A DNA stretch of 5,814 bases, taken from the NCBI GenBank assembly GCA_016934875.1, contig JAFGSC010000303.1, positions 1 to 5,814 of the forward strand, written 5' to 3'. Of the stretch, positions 4,751 to 5,814 are shown in pieces; within the stretch, counting starts at the first letter, position 1; each line of letters opens with the position of its first letter. This DNA comes from Candidatus Atribacteria bacterium. GTDB taxonomy: Bacteria; Atribacterota; Phoenicimicrobiia; Phoenicimicrobiales; Stramentimicrobiaceae. The notes beneath the pieces are model-generated. The model was not told the origin of the DNA and did not search any database. It worked only from the letters and a program-made list of their open reading frames with translations. A program made the position numbers and the translations under genes.

Positions 4751-5814
4751 TTAATAATGATCATTATAAAATTGATTTATTTTATTCACTACATACTCCT
4801 GCATCTGAGAGGTAAGCTCCGGAAACATGGGAATAGCCAGGACATGTCTGCTCACATCCTCTGAAACAGGAAAATCTCCTTTTTGGTATCCCAGGTAGGC
4901 AAAACATTCCTGAAGATGTAAAGGTAAAGGATAGTAAACATTGGTACCAATACCATTTTCCTTCAGATACTTTTGCAATTCATCCCGATGATTCACAGAG
5001 ATCACATACTGATGAAAAGTATGCTCTTTATGATTCTTTAAGAAATGGAGCCTTCTTAAAGGTAACCTTACTTTATCAATTAAATGGTAGTTTTCAAATA
5101 ACTTTTCGTATCGCACTGCAGCCTGAAACCGAGCTTCAAGCCATTGATCAAGGTATTTCAATTTTACGTTTAATATAGCGGCATGCAATTCATCCAGGCG
5201 AGAATTGATGCCAATCGATTGATGAAAATACTTTGGCCGGGCTCCATGCGCCCTAAAAACCGAGCAGTAATCAGCGTATTGCCTATGATTGGTAACAATC
5301 ATTCCTCCATCTCCATAGGTTGCCAGACTTTTCGTCGGGAAAAAGGAAAAGATAGCCAGATCACCGAAAGAGCCTGATTTTTTACCGTTATATTCCGCTC
5401 CAATGGACTGGGCAGCATCTTCTACCACTTTTAAATGATATCGGCCGGAAATTTCCATTATCTGTTCCATCTCACACATTCTACCAAACAAGTGTACCGG
5501 CATGATTGCTTTGATCGTTTTTCCACTAACCTTGTGAATCAATCTCTTTTGAATGGAATCAAAATAGCAATTATCATCAATATACTGCTGCAATTTTCCC
5601 AAATCAAGACTATAGCTTTCAGGATCAATTTCGGCAAAGATAGGCATTCCTTCTGCCCTAACGATACTGCCTGCGGAGGCAAAAAAGGAAAAAGTAGGGC
5701 AAATGACTGCATCTCCTTTCCCAATACCAAGTGCTTTTAAGGCAATGAAGAGTGCATCCGAACCATTGGCAACACCGATACCGAATTGGTTGCCAGTATA
5801 GTCAGCGATTGCCC
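4751..5814 (-). CDS. DegT/DnrJ/EryC1 family PLP-dependent sugar aminotransferase, 5' end cut by window edge
   Basis: This cytosolic enzyme should transfer an amino group, usually from glutamate, to a keto group on a nucleotide sugar. The reading frame stays open to the right edge: 55 residues lie before the first in-window Met at 5647, including GVANGSDALFIALKALG and CPTFSFFASAG, which are conserved N-terminal family blocks. That Met is therefore internal. About 353 residues are visible and I estimate 40-50 are missing. The PLP-lysine lies in FSFFPTKSLATYGDGG (codon 5332-5330), and the Asp that pairs with the PLP ring nitrogen is in VVEDAAQS. The C-terminal YYPLPLHLQ...AIPMFPELT block resembles 3-aminating members such as WbpE or QdtB more than ArnB/PseC; this is from memory, not alignment. 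The segment before PVHLFG (roughly 5575-5500) looks longer than in typical members. Neighbouring dehydrogenases suggest a 3-keto UDP-HexNAc or uronate substrate. The family is secure; the substrate is inferred. Confidence 0.95.
   Translation of the reverse strand, partial: AIADYTGNQFGIGVANGSDALFIALKALGIGKGDAVICPTFSFFASAGSIVRAEGMPIFAEIDPESYSLDLGKLQQYIDDNCYFDSIQKRLIHKVSGKTIKAIMPVHLFGRMCEMEQIMEISGRYHLKVVEDAAQSIGAEYNGKKSGSFGDLAIFSFFPTKSLATYGDGGMIVTNHRQYADYCSVFRAHGARPKYFHQSIGINSRLDELHAAILNVKLKYLDQWLEARFQAAVRYEKLFENYHLIDKVRLPLRRLHFLKNHKEHTFHQYVISVNHRDELQKYLKENGIGTNVYYPLPLHLQECFAYLGYQKGDFPVSEDVSRHVLAIPMFPELTSQMQEYVVNKINQFYNDHY

Noticed and set aside
5645..5647. Met at 5647 as the true start of the aminotransferase
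   Set aside because: The frame continues upstream for 55 residues with conserved family blocks, so this Met is internal and the real start is outside the window.
5183..5740. Plus-strand frames 5183-5377 and 5435-5740 and minus-strand frame 5539-5730
   Set aside because: All overlap the aminotransferase, whose frame is continuous and motif-rich to the right edge. They are shadows in other frames.

Overview
The window is an AT-rich stretch of bacterial chromosome that carries part of a nucleotide-sugar and surface-glycan locus. Every convincing gene lies on the minus strand, so transcription runs from the right edge to the left. Base composition, purine-rich ribosome binding sites (AAGGAG, AAAGGA) and protein character suggest a low-GC, probably anaerobic bacterium such as a clostridial Firmicute or a deep-branching low-GC lineage. 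The sequence does not resolve the species. No RNA genes, CRISPR arrays, insertion sequences or phage genes are visible.

In transcription order there are five genes. The first is a DegT/DnrJ/EryC1 PLP-dependent sugar aminotransferase, cut at its N-terminus by the right edge (4751-5814). The second is an extended-SDR NAD-dependent epimerase/decarboxylase-like enzyme (3663-4631). The third is a polytopic membrane polyprenyl-phosphate HexNAc-1-phosphate transferase of the WecA/TagO/MraY family, overlapping the SDR gene by ATGA (2644-3666). The fourth is a Gfo/Idh/MocA sugar oxidoreductase (1390-2511). The fifth is a WbpA-type UDP-HexNAc 6-dehydrogenase (2-1333). Gaps are 119, -4, 132 and 56 bases, consistent with one operon, although a second internal promoter before the oxidoreductase is possible.

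Together, a 6-dehydrogenase, a 3-dehydrogenase-like oxidoreductase and an aminotransferase match three of the four steps that convert UDP-GlcNAc to UDP-2,3-diacetamido-2,3-dideoxyglucuronate (the WbpA/B/E/D route). The N-acetyltransferase is not in the window. The SDR enzyme carries the Ser-Glu...Tyr-x3-Lys...Arg set of UDP-glucuronate decarboxylases (UXS, ArnA), so a decarboxylated amino-pentose product is an alternative. The membrane transferase would start the glycan on undecaprenyl phosphate. These substrate assignments are inference from family and context.

The non-coding signals worth noting are two related AT-rich repeat clusters that bracket the oxidoreductase gene, and a perfect 20-bp palindrome with a neighbouring inverted repeat in the 132-base gap. 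The gene families are known. Nothing in the window is clearly an undescribed system; the unresolved points are the combination of sugar enzymes and the repeats.
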